Source: Theristus sp. LFF4_11 (Eukaryota > Nematoda > Chromadorea > Monhysterida > Xyalidae). Taken from it: a stretch of DNA of 14,767 bases. The first letter of the stretch is position 1, and each line of letters begins with the position of its first letter. A program made the translations under genes and the position numbers. Location: contig JASANC010002956.1 of assembly GCA_030248135.1 (NCBI GenBank), forward strand, positions 1 through 14,767, written 5' to 3'. The notes under the pieces were generated by a model that saw only the letters and a list, made by a program, of their open reading frames with translations, ran no database searches and had not been told where the DNA came from. Below are positions 6,601 to 14,767 of the stretch, piece after piece.

Positions 6601-8034
6601 ATGGCGAAAAACATGCAAAACAACGCGTTTCGCCGACTGAAAATCGAAGATTATGAGGAGCAGTATCAAGACGACGACGACACGGACACGCCCGGACTGG
6701 GACCGGATGAAAACGAGGTGCTCTGCGAAAATCGATGTTTATTGTTTGTTTTTGGCAAAAAAGAAATAAATACAAAAGCCACAGTGAAGTAAAAACAAAA
6801 CTTCCTCAACTCACTCTTGTGCTGTGCAGGTGAACCAGCTGATGCATGCAAACAAGCTGAATGATGCTTTGAAAGCGGCTCTCAGAAATCCACCATTAAA
6901 AACGAAAAATCAGGTTCGTTTGTTTTTTTCAAACATAGATTCATTATTTGCTGGTGGTTGCGAACTGATCCAAAATGGTACGGCTAGCACCAAACGAACG
7001 AACGGTGATTTTAAGCGATGTTTCTAGCGAAGGCAAACCCAGAAAAGCGTACAGATAGGGTGCCCATCGAGTTTTCTCTGTCATTAAGTGCCTGAACACC
7101 CCACGGCTGGGTTCGATCCCCCAAACGCACAAAGACAATCGATCCCCTGAATCGTCTAACGCGCTATCACCGAGGCCACGAGCGGTGACTCTAGAGTGCT
7201 TCACGATCATCACACTCACAACTGACGTTACAGTACATTTTTCTAAACCCGTCAGTTTTTCGCTCAGAATACAGAGCTGGCGAAAGAAGAAAGAACTGGA
7301 TCGGAGTTGCAATGAGCCATATTTCGCCACAAATGCGCTGTTTTGATTTCAAGCAAGCCTGCATGCATTCGTTCGTTCTTACTGTAATTCAGAGTTCCGC
7401 ATGCTCTGTGTTCAGCGCAATAACTGACAGGTTTAAACAAATAGACGATCGTCCATCCATCCATCCAATTTATTACGCGAAAAAGCAGGAAACTTCGACA
7501 AAATTTCATGTCGCGTCTGTAGCGCATGTGTAGAACTTTCGTCTGCCGTTCTGTAGGTGGAAAGTTCGAACCTCGCTGCGGACAAGACGCACAATGGAGA
7601 AACTAACGTGACCAACAACATCTAATGGTCTGCTCCCTCGAGAGCCGGGGGTAAAATTGGCCTCGGGGCAGTATTGCCCGTTTCCGCCTGAGTTTGGCCC
7701 CTCACGGTTTCCGGGACCGGCGCGCGAACAAATACAAAAAAACTATGAACAGCATGTAGTTCGGAGACCCGAATTGCAATCGCAGGCGATCAAGGACAAA
7801 GCGGGCGCGCTCGTCGGCCGTGTGCTGTGCGCGTTCAAGCAGTCGGACATCGAGACGGGCGTGCAGGCGTTGACGAGCGACGAACAGCAGCTGCTGCTCA
7901 AGTACGTCTACAAGGCGTTCGAGGCGCCGGCCGAGCACAACTGCGCCCTGCTGCTCGCTTGGCACGAGCGACTGCATGCCGCTGGCGGCAACGGACTCAT
8001 CGTGCGCGTCTTCACCGATCGTAAACGCCTGTGA
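6601..8034 (+). CDS. ARPC5: Arp2/3 complex subunit 5 (p16-Arc), three exons, intact
   Basis: Exons 6601-6717, 6830-6913 and 7786-8034 join without a break to 149 codons; the vertebrate proteins are about 151. Exon 1 gives FRRLKIEDYEEQY, an acidic DDDDTDT run and GPDENE, matching the family's variable N-terminus. Exon 2 gives NDALKAALRNPPLKTKNQ. Exon 3 gives AIKDKAGALV, LLLKYVYKAFE, LLLAWHERLHAAGG and IVRVFTDRK, the conserved helical core. ARPC5 is the small helical subunit that tethers ARPC1 to the Arp2/3 complex, which nucleates branched actin filaments in the cytoplasm. Introns of 112 and 872 bases have GT...AG ends and phase 0, the second acceptor being CAATCGCAG. The ATG has A at -3 and G at +4. 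Exon 3 is GC-rich, unlike the flanks. The foldback element sits just upstream and may have displaced or replaced promoter DNA. Confidence 0.95.
7100..7190 (-). mobile_element. tRNA-derived SINE-like sequence in ARPC5 intron 2, minus strand
   Basis: On the minus strand, TGGCCTCGGTG at 7178-7168 resembles a polymerase III A box and continues as ATAGCGCGTTAGAC. GGGATCGAACC at 7120-7110 resembles a B box. Between them GACGAT and ATTGTC could pair as an anticodon stem. The spacing and overall fold are too loose for a working tRNA, which suggests a SINE head. The element probably extends further left, through 7080-7030, but its end and any target duplication are unclear. Confidence 0.55.
7510..7745 (+). 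mobile_element. tRNA-derived SINE-like sequence in ARPC5 intron 2, plus strand
   Basis: The head has an A-box-like segment (TGTAGCGCATGTGTAG), an anticodon-arm-like TTCGTCTGCCG, and a strong B box, AGTTCGAACCT at 7563-7573, ending CGCTGCGGAC. The 5' side (GTCGCG) pairs only partly with this end, as in a decayed tRNA. A GC-rich body with GAGAGCCGGGGG and GGCCTCGGGGCAG follows. An A-rich tail (ACAAATACAAAAAAAC) ends about 40 bases before the exon 3 acceptor. It is unlike the minus-strand copy, so two SINE families may be present. Confidence 0.55.
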
Positions 8035-8318
8035 TGCGGTTTTGCAGCGGTTTTTTTTGGTTTGGTTCGGTTTTTCTGGTGGATTAATTGTTGAGTGCTG
8101 GCTGTTTTGTTTTGTTTTCTGATGAACTGATTGATTGATTGGCGGATTGTTGTTCTCTGTTTTTTTTGCTTTTTTAGTTGAGTTCACTGATTGTCCCACC
8201 GCGTTCGGTCACCGATCCCAGCGAACATCGCCGGCTAAACGGCTAAACTGTCGAATTCATTTTGTTTTTTATGCATTCAAAACCAAACCATTCAAAACAC
8301 TGTTAATTCTGGCACGTG

Positions 8319-8371
8319 CTGATTGGCTGTATTTTGGTGATATGAGTTTAGATAGTGTACCAACCAATCAG
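8319..8371. repeat. short inverted repeat with CTGATTGG arms
   Basis: CTGATTGGCT at 8319-8328 faces TACCAACCAATCAG at 8358-8371, about 285 bases past the ARPC5 stop. The right arm recurs exactly in the structure near 14615-14629, suggesting a small repeat family. Confidence 0.4.
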
Positions 8372-8709
8372 TGCACATGTTGGCCTGGACAGTTTGACTG
8401 TAGGCTCGTGTTCTGGAACCGAACTGCGCCGAAAGTACCGCCTTTTATTATTCTTCCAGATCACATTGCTTTCCAACGTTTTATGCAGAAATTTCGCTTG
8501 TTTCTTGTTTATGAGTTTTACTCTAGTGTCGAGTTGTTTGAGTGAATGGAATGTTTGTTGTTTCTTGGAATTGAACCTCGGTGATTTACTTCTTCATCTA
8601 ACATATGCTTTTTGAATGGTCTCATCCTTGAGACAGATGACATTCATGATTTGAGTGGTCTGATACGATCAGCTGTTTCATTCGCGGTTTAGGCCACTGT
8701 TGTATCGTG

Positions 8710-8715
8710 AATAAA
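8710..8715 (+). terminator. polyadenylation signal AATAAA, proximal
   Basis: First AATAAA downstream of the ARPC5 stop, 675 bases away and followed by a T-rich, GT-containing stretch (GTTTTCTTGTGATCTGACG). It is a plausible 3' end for ARPC5. No transcript evidence is available. Confidence 0.45.
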
Positions 8716-8918
8716 AAAAGTTGTCGACAAATTTATTCCAATGTTTTCTTGTGATCTGACGTTTTTTTGTGTCGAATGAATGTGCCTGTGTATTGCAATC
8801 TACTTTTTTGAAGTTGTTATGCTGCGTCGCTCCGCTCGCTTTATGTTATCCTACACTCAAGTTTTCACCAACTGAATTAGTTTTTTTGCGAAGTATTTCG
8901 TGGTAATTTATTGGAAAA

Positions 8919-8924
8919 AATAAA
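8919..8924 (+). terminator. polyadenylation signal AATAAA, distal
   Basis: Second AATAAA, 209 bases further on and followed within 60 bases by GTTGTGCTGTGCTGGGTGTT, a GU-rich element of the kind found downstream of cleavage sites. It is as good a candidate for the ARPC5 3' end as the proximal signal. Confidence 0.45.
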
Positions 8925-9284
8925 ATATTGTGATTTGACAGTTTTCTCTGATAAAAGTTTAAAATGTTGTGCTGTGCTGGGTGTTCAAGTGTTTGTAGTC
9001 AATAGTTCCACTCCCAATTGCTTGTTTTTCGTTTGTCGCCGCAGTACACTACATTTTTTTGGTTGAATTCTTGCACTTGCATTCTCTGGTATTTCAGACA
9101 ATCAAAACCGACATGTGCTATCAAGGTGGGTGAATGAGTCACTGAATGAATCAACGTGCACCTGGCCCTGCCCGAGCAGCTTCCAGCAAACGAACCGGTT
9201 TTTGTCTCCAATGTGCGAATTTGGTTGCTTGTTGGTGGTGGGTGCGTTATTTCTTTTCATTGCGTTCACCGACTAAAAAAGTGA

Positions 9285-9557
9285 CTTGAGGAGGCGCAAT
9301 CCGGAGTCATGTTTATACTTTTCGGCTTCGCATATATCGTCGCTCAGATTGGGGCATACACTTTGGTGCTGCGTGAGCGAGGATTTGTGGCCCTGTTTCA
9401 AAAAAATGTTCCTGACAGCCGAAGCGATGAGTATGAAAATCCATCATTCAATTTCAACCGCGACGAATCACGAAGCCCCGTCATTGGCAGTATGCGAGTG
9501 TTGTTTTTTTCTGGGCACCATAGACGCACATGCACAGGACACATCCTCGCTTCATGA
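9285..9557 (+). CDS. possible membrane-protein tail or small membrane protein, unrecognised
   Basis: Open from just after a TGA at 9282-9284, with an ATG at 9309. The peptide begins with one hydrophobic segment (MFILFGFAYIVAQIGAYTLVL), then RERGFVALFQK and a polar tail with DEYENPSFNF. A membrane helix, a basic patch and an acidic/Asn tail in that order look like the cytosolic end of a membrane protein. It could be a terminal exon reached through the acceptor-like GACTTGAG, or continue past a GTGTTG donor near 9499. I cannot name a family, and neither upstream exons nor a promoter were identified. Confidence 0.22.
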   Translation, partial: LEEAQSGVMFILFGFAYIVAQIGAYTLVLRERGFVALFQKNVPDSRSDEYENPSFNFNRDESRSPVIGSMRVLFFSGHHRRTCTGHILAS

Positions 9558-10929
9558 TATGGTGAAAAACACGAACAACTTTGTTGTCATCAAAACAACA
9601 ACACGTCCGTAGCTAGCGAATTATTAGTTCTCGGGTAAAAAAGGAACACGAATTGTGGCACGCACCAGTGCGTTCGCAGGGGGGGGGGGGCGAAATGTTT
9701 ATTCATGGTGCCAACACACAGGCACTAACTTGCTGTCATGATATCGCATAATATTATGCATCTGCACTTTATGAAACATAGCACCAACTATAAAAGTAAA
9801 ACATGGGAGTCGTAGAATATGCACATCGCCAGCACTTGATTACCTGAGCTAAGCCTCGAATACAGAACATTCGCTGCAAGCAAGCCAAATTTAAGTGACT
9901 TTGACGCTGTGCTTTTCATTTCACCTTGGTGTACTCAAGGCTTCGTTTGGGTGTCAAACGGAGTGTGTTTTGTGATGGTGTGGCTGGCGAGCTGGCCGAA
10001 TACCACACTGTAAATCAGCTTTCAAACAGCAGCAGCGAAATATCGAATCGAGCTCCGCAAATGTTGGCGTAATAAGCTGCACAGCTTCGTCGTGGAGAGA
10101 GAGAGAGAGAGAGAGTGGGGATGGTTGTCATAACGACCGGACACAACAGAACCCGCCGGCCGCTTTTGTCCGCCTGCTATGTCGGGGACGACACACACGC
10201 GTTAGGTGCGTGCATAATGCAGCTAGCTGCCTGCAACGCTTGCAAACACTGTGCACACACTTGTCAATGGTGCTGTCAATTTTGCATTTGCCACCACGGC
10301 CGCGGTGATGAGCGGCGAGCGTGCCGCCAAAAAAACAAGTTTCGTTTTGAGCGTCATGTTTTGCGCGGCAGACGTTACATATGTTAAAGTGCTTATAGCG
10401 TTCGTCATTTTCGGTGCGTGATGCACCTGCATGTGATCGATGTTGCAAGTGCTTTTGGTATACATAGACGCCCTAGACACATTTGGCCGCAAGTCAGCCA
10501 TTTATTTCAGTTTGGCACGTTCTTCCGGTTGTAACGGTCTAATCGATATTGCTTATTCTTGGTGCAGTCAAAGGTTTTTTTTCAGTAATTTTTTTCATGT
10601 CTTCAGCGCAAGATGCTACACGTGAACCGCCTAAAATGTCAACTTGTGGAGCCACGTTGTGCTACAATCTCTTTTGTATTACTCCCGTTCAAACGAGCTT
10701 TTCTTTGTGCGTGTTTCATGATTTTATGGCGAATTTGACGGTCTGATCAAACTGCAATTGTAAGGTGGGTGCTTACCCTGTAGATCAGCTTCAAAAACAT
10801 ATTTTTCTCTAACTTCTATTTTTCAACATTTGAGGCATTGAAAGAAATTCAGTGAATGTTCATCATTGGTTTGCCCGCTTTTATCAATCAAAACTGATTT
10901 TCTGCTGATGAACAACAGTTTTTTTTCAG
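9558..10929. other. no recognised gene; simple repeats only
   Basis: This stretch between ARPC5 and the kinase holds a run of 12 G (9679-9690), a perfect 14-base palindrome GCATAATATTATGC (9746-9759) and a GA microsatellite (10095-10115). A Cys- and His-rich frame at 10115-10387 overlaps equally long frames on the other strand and looks like chance. Its right end, a T-rich tract and TTTTTTCAG, acts as the splice acceptor for the first kinase exon, so part of the stretch is probably intron or promoter. Confidence 0.5.
10095..10115 (+). repeat. GA dinucleotide microsatellite
   Basis: Ten uninterrupted GA steps plus a final G, followed by TGGGG. Confidence 0.9.
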
Positions 10930-10945
10930 CCGTTTCACCGGAATA

Positions 10946-11091
10946 ATGTCCAATCAAGGCGGTGTACAGAAATGGACGGGTCGTGTGATCGCGGAACGCT
11001 ACAAACTGAACAAACAACTCGGCGACGGCACGTTCGGCCAAGTTCTATTGGCACATCGAATGGACACCGGCGAGAAGTTCGCCGTGAAAAG
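10946..11091 (+). CDS. kinase first coding exon, version A
   Basis: The frame runs from ATG at 10946 to a GTCTGC donor, 48 codons plus two bases. After a 15-residue N-terminal extension (MSNQGGVQKW...) comes ERYKLNKQLGDGTFGQVLLA, the glycine-rich ATP loop GDGTFG, and FAVK, where the Lys is the ATP-contacting residue of strand 3. The trailing AG plus the first G of exon 2 makes AGG (Arg), then MKKKFYSW, an exact family join. An acceptor (TTTTTTCAG) lies 16 bases upstream of the ATG, and the frame stays open across it. The exon may therefore continue from an upstream coding exon or begin with a short spliced 5' UTR. Confidence 0.85.
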
Positions 11092-11380
11092 GTCTGCATC
11101 GTTGCACTAAAACGCCGTCGACTTTGATTTCAGTGCTGTGGTCGACTGCACAAAAGCGCTGTGTCCTCGGTGGACCTCATTATCATTTGTTCCGTTCAGT
11201 TCGCTTCGTTAGAACGCACACACACTTCGATTTAAACTATTTTTCTAAAAAGAACTAAATAAGTAAAAAACAACGGCTGACGACTACAGTCATTGTGCAA
11301 ACATTGAAAACAAACATCGAACGAGCCCGACCAAAACGACTCCAATCGGGGAAGGCGCAAGCAGCGGCGCTCCCGCAACG

Positions 11381-11481
11381 ATGAACCGCTACAAACTGCA
11401 GCGGCTGGTCGGCGACGGAACGTACGGCGAGGTGTTGTTGGCGATCAAGAACGATACCGGTGAACGCTTGGCCGTGAAAAA
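11381..11481 (+). CDS. kinase first coding exon, version B
   Basis: ATG at 11381 opens MNRYKLQRLVGDGTYGEVLL, the canonical MAK/ICK N-terminus (usually MNRY...), and ends LAVK before a GTGAGC donor, 33 codons plus two bases. The phase is identical to version A, and joining to exon 2 gives AAG (Lys) then MKKKFYSW. From RYKL onward it matches version A at 20 of 31 residues, with indels only at the N-terminus. A GC-rich leader (GCAGCGGCGCTCCCGCAACG) precedes the ATG with no obvious acceptor, so it looks like a true first exon with its own start site. Confidence 0.85.
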
Positions 11482-12847
11482 GTGAGCGAAGCATGAGCCA
11501 ACAAAATGCTCGATCCATGTGTTCACACTCCGTCACTGCTGCATGCCGCTGCTTAGAACGATCAGCAACGTCGCACAAGCCGTGGACTTGAGCATGTCGG
11601 CGTGTGTTCTTGAAAGTCTGTCCGAACTGAACTGGTCCGGTGTTGCGTTCTTCAGACGATCAGTTGCGGACTGTTGAGTGGTGTGATGTTGGCGTAAACG
11701 CATGACTTTGGATTTTTTTGCTGTTTTGCACCTCAGTTTTTCGTTTATTTTTATTTTTTTAACTTTGAGCAAGCATGCTTCGTTGATGTGATTATTTGTT
11801 GCTGTTGTTGGGCTGGCACCATGGCCGGAACGGGCATGCCGGGCGCACGGGACTGTGATTCGGTTTGTGGAAGCCATTTTTTTGAAGGTAGAGCTCTTTT
11901 ACTCAAAACGAGTTGTTATCCGTGATCAATAGGGTTTAATAAGCTGGAAGACCCTGGCCAGAATAAGGCTTGCATGCAGTATCAGCAACAGGGATGATTT
12001 TGCATGTCTTCGTTTTCTCGTTCAGTAAGTTCACATCGAGTGCAGCGTTATGGAATCGTCGACTCGAGTTAATTCAAACTGGATTTTCAGGATGAAGAAA
12101 AAGTTCTACTCGTGGGACGAGGCAATGAACCTGCGTGAAGTTAAAGTAAGTGATTTACACTTGTTTTACTTTTCTGTGTCGTACAGTAGGCAATGTACAG
12201 CATGTTTCTTTAAGCATGTCAGATTATACTCGAGAATACAAAGCTGGTGACAGAAGAAAGGAGAATGTGAAATCTGAGTTCCAAAGGGCCATATTAAGCC
12301 ACACATTGTTTGATTTCCAGCAAACCCGATACATTCATTCTTATTACCTTGATTGAAACTTTTTCACGCGGCTCTGTTTCTGCGAGGAAAATTGACAGGT
12401 TTAAACAAGACAGACCATAGTTTTTTCTTTTTGATGCGGTTTGATATTGCAGGCAACGAAAAAGAGCAATCACCATCAAAACATTGGCAAACTGAAAGAA
12501 GTGATTCATGAAAATGACACGTTGTTCTTTGTGTTCCAGTACGCCGAAAAAAGAAAGCTTGGCTGCAGATTGATGAAGGACAAGGTTGTGGTGTTTGTCG
12601 AAGGTTTGTTTGTTTATTTAATTTGAAACCGAAAGCTGTGCCGGCAGGCAACTGTTTCCAACAGGGATGAATGATCTCAAGGCAGGATTTCCTGCCACTT
12701 ATTTTGAAAAATACGTAAAAACGCGGTTGAAATGAAAAAAAACGCGAAAGGGCTGTAAAATAGCGCCGAAATCCGACGGCCTAAAGATCGGCGATAGCGT
12801 TGTCTTTTCAGCCGTTTTTAGTTGTCATCCGGTTGCATCTGTTTCAG

Positions 12848-13247
12848 AGACCGTCATTTCCCAGACAGTCGTTATGAAACATCAGCTATCAGATATTATA
12901 CCGGAACCACCACAGTTCATGCACAAGCACGGTACGCGCGTTATAACAATAAATTTCGATGGTCCCATTTCAAACCCGCCTCCATTCTGAGCCAATGGCA
13001 TGTTCTTTTCACCAAAATTTGATCGACATTCGCCGGCATGCCTAAATCCTGCTTACAGTACGTATCATCTGAGTCCCTAAATCCTGCTTCATGAATGCCT
13101 CGCTAACTGAGGCTACTTTCATCGTGACATGAAACCGGGAGGAGCATCTCCTGTCGCAAGGGCACCGAACTGGTCAAGGTGGCCGATTTCGGCTAAGCCA
13201 GAAAATTCGCTCACGACCTCCTTTCACGGATTACGTCTGTTGCGATG
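12848..13247 (+). pseudogene. scrambled kinase exons 4 and 5 (catalytic loop and activation segment)
   Basis: Exon 4 (12848-12931) shows FPDS, NISYQIL and FMHKHG in three different frames, where the family has a single unbroken helix-E segment. Exon 5 (13112-13247) shows YFHRDMKP in one frame, TELVKVADFG then TAA in a second, IRSRPPFTDYV in a third, and a further slip before the Trp of the expected RW. The original sequence can be followed at base level, with only small indels between matching blocks, so the decay is recent. The donor GTACGC after exon 4 and acceptor CTGAG before exon 5 still fit a phase-1 intron. Confidence 0.82.
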
Positions 13248-13504
13248 GTAACTTTTTGGTCAACATTTTTTTCGCTGATTCCAGTAGTTTATTTTCGTGC
13301 GCTGTCTGGTGATTTTAATGCGTAATTGTGCAAATTTGTTTTTAAAGTCTCTGAAGATCTGCAGACCGACCAACCAACCGAAAGTTTGTTTGTTTCAGCA
13401 GCAGCAACTTGTGACTGGCTTTTGCTGACTGAAGTGTCCGAGAGGAACCGGAGGTACGAATCTTTCCGAGCTGCTCATGGCAAAAGTTTTCGCAGCTCTG
13501 CCAG

Positions 13505-13687
13505 GGTATCGTCTGCCGGAAATTCTCTTCGCGCTCAACAAACTTCTGAATTCGCCAATCAGCATCTGGGCGGTCGGTTGCATCATGGCCGAGCTCTTTG
13601 TGCTGCGGCCGCTGTTCCCCGGCTTCACGTCCGAGATCGATGAATTCTTCGAGATTTGCTCGGTATACGGCACGCACCCTCAAAGAT
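13505..13687 (+). CDS. kinase exon 6 (APE motif to helix G), open but altered
   Basis: Follows the acceptor CTCTGCCAG. It reads [20 protein letters not shown], then [31 protein letters not shown] and GTHPQ, and hits a TAA at 13693-13695 just after its end. The Ala of APE is Leu and the Asp before IWAVG is Ser. Two bases (GG) precede TAT where the family join needs one G, so the Trp codon split across the intron is out of frame. The donor is weak: GTCGTT at 13688 is the only GT at the expected place. One residue (His) is extra in the usual GTP turn. Confidence 0.75.
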
Positions 13688-14212
13688 GTCGTTAAGCCAA
13701 AGCTTGCTCACTGGATTTGCTTGTCAATTTCCTTTGTACCCGAGACGCTAAGATGCGCACATAGGCAGGGGTGATTGAACAAAAACAAAAGAGTTCTCCG
13801 TCGGTTAAGTGTTCCGAGTCCCCTGAATTTTGTGCCGGATTTACGCAGGCGGGTCCCAATCGCCACGCAAAGACTGCGGCAAGTAGTTTCCTTTCGACGT
13901 CTGCAAACCCACCAAGGTTGCAAGAACCCCAAAAAATTGATAATAGATACATACATACATTCAACAAAAGTCGAACTCAGTATTAAAATTCACGAGCTCA
14001 TTTTGAATGCAATATTGTGTGCGGCTTTTTGTTTTGTTGAAACAAACACATCACCCGAGACAAGATATCATCGGTTCGCCGGTCAGAATAATGCCGATTT
14101 AGTGGCCTTATTGGCTCTGAGAAAAAAAATCACACGCAGGCCGTGAACCAACCCTGTACGCAAGCACTCCACGGTTATTCCCATCCAATCCGTTGTTTTC
14201 TCATTCTCACAG

Positions 14213-14380
14213 GACGAATGGTCGGAAGGCTACAAACTGGCGGCCAGCATGAACTTTCGCTTTCCGCAGTGTGTGCAAACGCAGCTGGAGTCGATCATCA
14301 CGACGGCAAGCGCCGATGCGATCGCACTGATGCGTGACATGCTGCTCTGGGCGCCCGAGAAGCGACCGACCGCAGCGCAG
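14213..14380 (+). CDS. kinase exon 7 (C-lobe end), intact
   Basis: Runs from acceptor CATTCTCACAG to donor GTGATC, exactly 56 codons, with no defect. It reads DEWSEGYKLAASMNFRFPQC, then the helix H segment, then MLLWAPEKRPTAAQ, where the RPTA motif with its Arg that pairs with the APE Glu is kept. GC-rich third positions suggest it was recently under coding selection. The family normally continues with HPYF in the next exon, which is not in the window. Confidence 0.85.
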
Positions 14381-14480
14381 GTGATCCCACGCAAATAGAC
14401 GGGCAGTTTTCGTTTTTTTTTGTCACCGTACCCGGTTCCGATCTATTTCAGTCAGTCGATTACTCACTTTTATTAGGTAC

Positions 14481-14642
14481 TATAGTCGGCCTGCATAATT
14501 TGTAGCTGATTGGTTGGTTGTGCACTCATGGCTGGTGTGGTTTCGGTTTGATGTTGCATTCTACTGTACGTGTGAGGGCGGAGCATCACCAGATCACACC
14601 ACACGTGTATGCGTTACCAACCAATCAGCAAAATTGTCTATA
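14481..14642. repeat. MITE-like inverted repeat, about 160 bases
   Basis: GCTGATTGGTTGGT at 14505-14518 is perfectly inverted at 14616-14629. The outer edges read TATAG at 14481 and CTATA ending at 14642, with looser AATTTG/CAAAATT similarity between, interrupted on the left by about 11 extra bases. The interior has no coding potential. It shares its inner arm with the short inverted repeat downstream of ARPC5. A TA target duplication is possible but cannot be proved from one copy. Confidence 0.45.
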
Positions 14643-14767
14643 ACTTTAGCCAGTCGGACAAAATGTGCAGCGCTGAAATGCATAAGTCACACGGATTTAC
14701 AAGCGAACCAGCCGGTTGGGTGTTGCGCATTACTCAAGAATCAACATTGCAGTCGCTCAAATACCGT

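Larger units (their letters stand above)
10946..14380 (+). pseudogene. MAK/ICK (RCK-family) protein kinase, decaying multi-exon copy
   Basis: Exon blocks follow the MAK/ICK kinase domain in order. They are two alternative P-loop exons; 12091-12145 (MKKKFYSWDEAMNLREVK); 12453-12584 (KLKEVIHENDTLFFVFQY...LMKDK); 12848-12931; 13112-13247; 13505-about 13687; and 14213-14380. [43 protein letters not shown] and the final EGYKLAASMNFRFPQC identify the family. Its members are cilium-localised Ser/Thr kinases that limit cilium length. Intron positions fit the known family layout, including a phase-1 split in HKHG|YFHRD. Damage: exons 4 and 5 shift through all three frames, the Leu after DFG is TAA (13194-13196), APE reads LPE, and the Asp of the usual D-x-W is Ser. 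The intron between exons 5 and 6 also no longer joins in frame. Introns remain, so this is not a retrocopy. A sequencing-error explanation is possible but would need many indels confined to exons 4-5. The region past the kinase core is outside the window. Confidence 0.85.

Noticed and set aside
7100..7190. A functional tRNA gene on the minus strand
   Set aside because: The A-to-B box spacing and stems do not give a complete cloverleaf.
7510..7584. A functional tRNA gene
   Set aside because: Polymerase III boxes are present, but the acceptor stem pairs poorly and the sequence continues into a SINE-like body with an A-rich tail.
7702..8199. 165-codon minus-strand open frame
   Set aside because: It is the antisense shadow of the GC-rich third exon of ARPC5 plus flanking intron and 3' DNA.
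10115..10387. Cys- and His-rich open frame that could look like a metal-binding or secreted cysteine-rich peptide
   Set aside because: No signal peptide, no regular Cys spacing, and equally long frames overlap it on the opposite strand; best explained by TGC/GCA-rich DNA.
11255..11578. 107-codon minus-strand frame across kinase exon 1B
   Set aside because: It is antisense to the recognised P-loop exon and has no domain of its own.
13041..13089. Duplicated CCTAAATCCTGCTT words within a kinase intron
   Set aside because: Only two short copies with no further structure; likely a small slippage duplication.

Overview
The window is animal nuclear DNA. Coding blocks are split by short introns with GT...AG ends. 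Two of the three recognisable genes are metazoan housekeeping or ciliary families, and tRNA-derived SINEs and a foldback transposon are present. The clade cannot be fixed from sequence alone; a small invertebrate with a fairly compact genome fits best. All gene calls rest on family motifs read by eye, not on database searches.

Layout, left to right. At 1-249 an unrecognised open frame runs in from the left edge. From 2151 down to 1485, on the minus strand, lie three exons of a P4-type phospholipid-flippase ATPase (ATP10-like). They are broken by three in-frame stops, frameshifts and a small deletion, so this is a pseudogene; an open, well-spliced stretch at 2798-2609 may be its N-terminal exon. 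At 3430-6509 sits a 3,080-base foldback transposon with GGCC ends, a perfect 30-base terminal inverted match and a perfect 9-base target duplication (ATCATAAAC). Its arms hold a tandem array of about 266-base units, about four on the left and under two, inverted, on the right. A second, smaller inverted structure carrying TTAGGA repeats is nested in its right arm.

Only 82 bases past the right target duplication begins an apparently intact three-exon gene for ARPC5, the p16 subunit of the Arp2/3 actin-nucleating complex (6601-8034, 149 residues). Its second intron carries two tRNA-derived SINE-like insertions in opposite orientation. From 8035 to 10929 there is 3' flanking DNA with two AATAAA signals, simple repeats and one weak membrane-type open frame.

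At 10946-14380 is a MAK/ICK (RCK-family, ciliary) protein kinase locus on the plus strand. It has two related versions of the first coding exon (P-loop exon) in tandem, both in the same splice phase for the shared exon 2. Exons 2 and 7 and both first exons look clean. Exons 4 and 5 are scrambled across all three frames, and the Leu after the DFG motif is a stop codon. The locus is read as an unprocessed pseudogene or decaying duplicate.

The most unusual items are the foldback element at the ARPC5 5' end, the nested 224-base inverted pair inside it, and the duplicated in-phase first exons of the kinase. No prokaryotic operon, CRISPR array or defence system is present.
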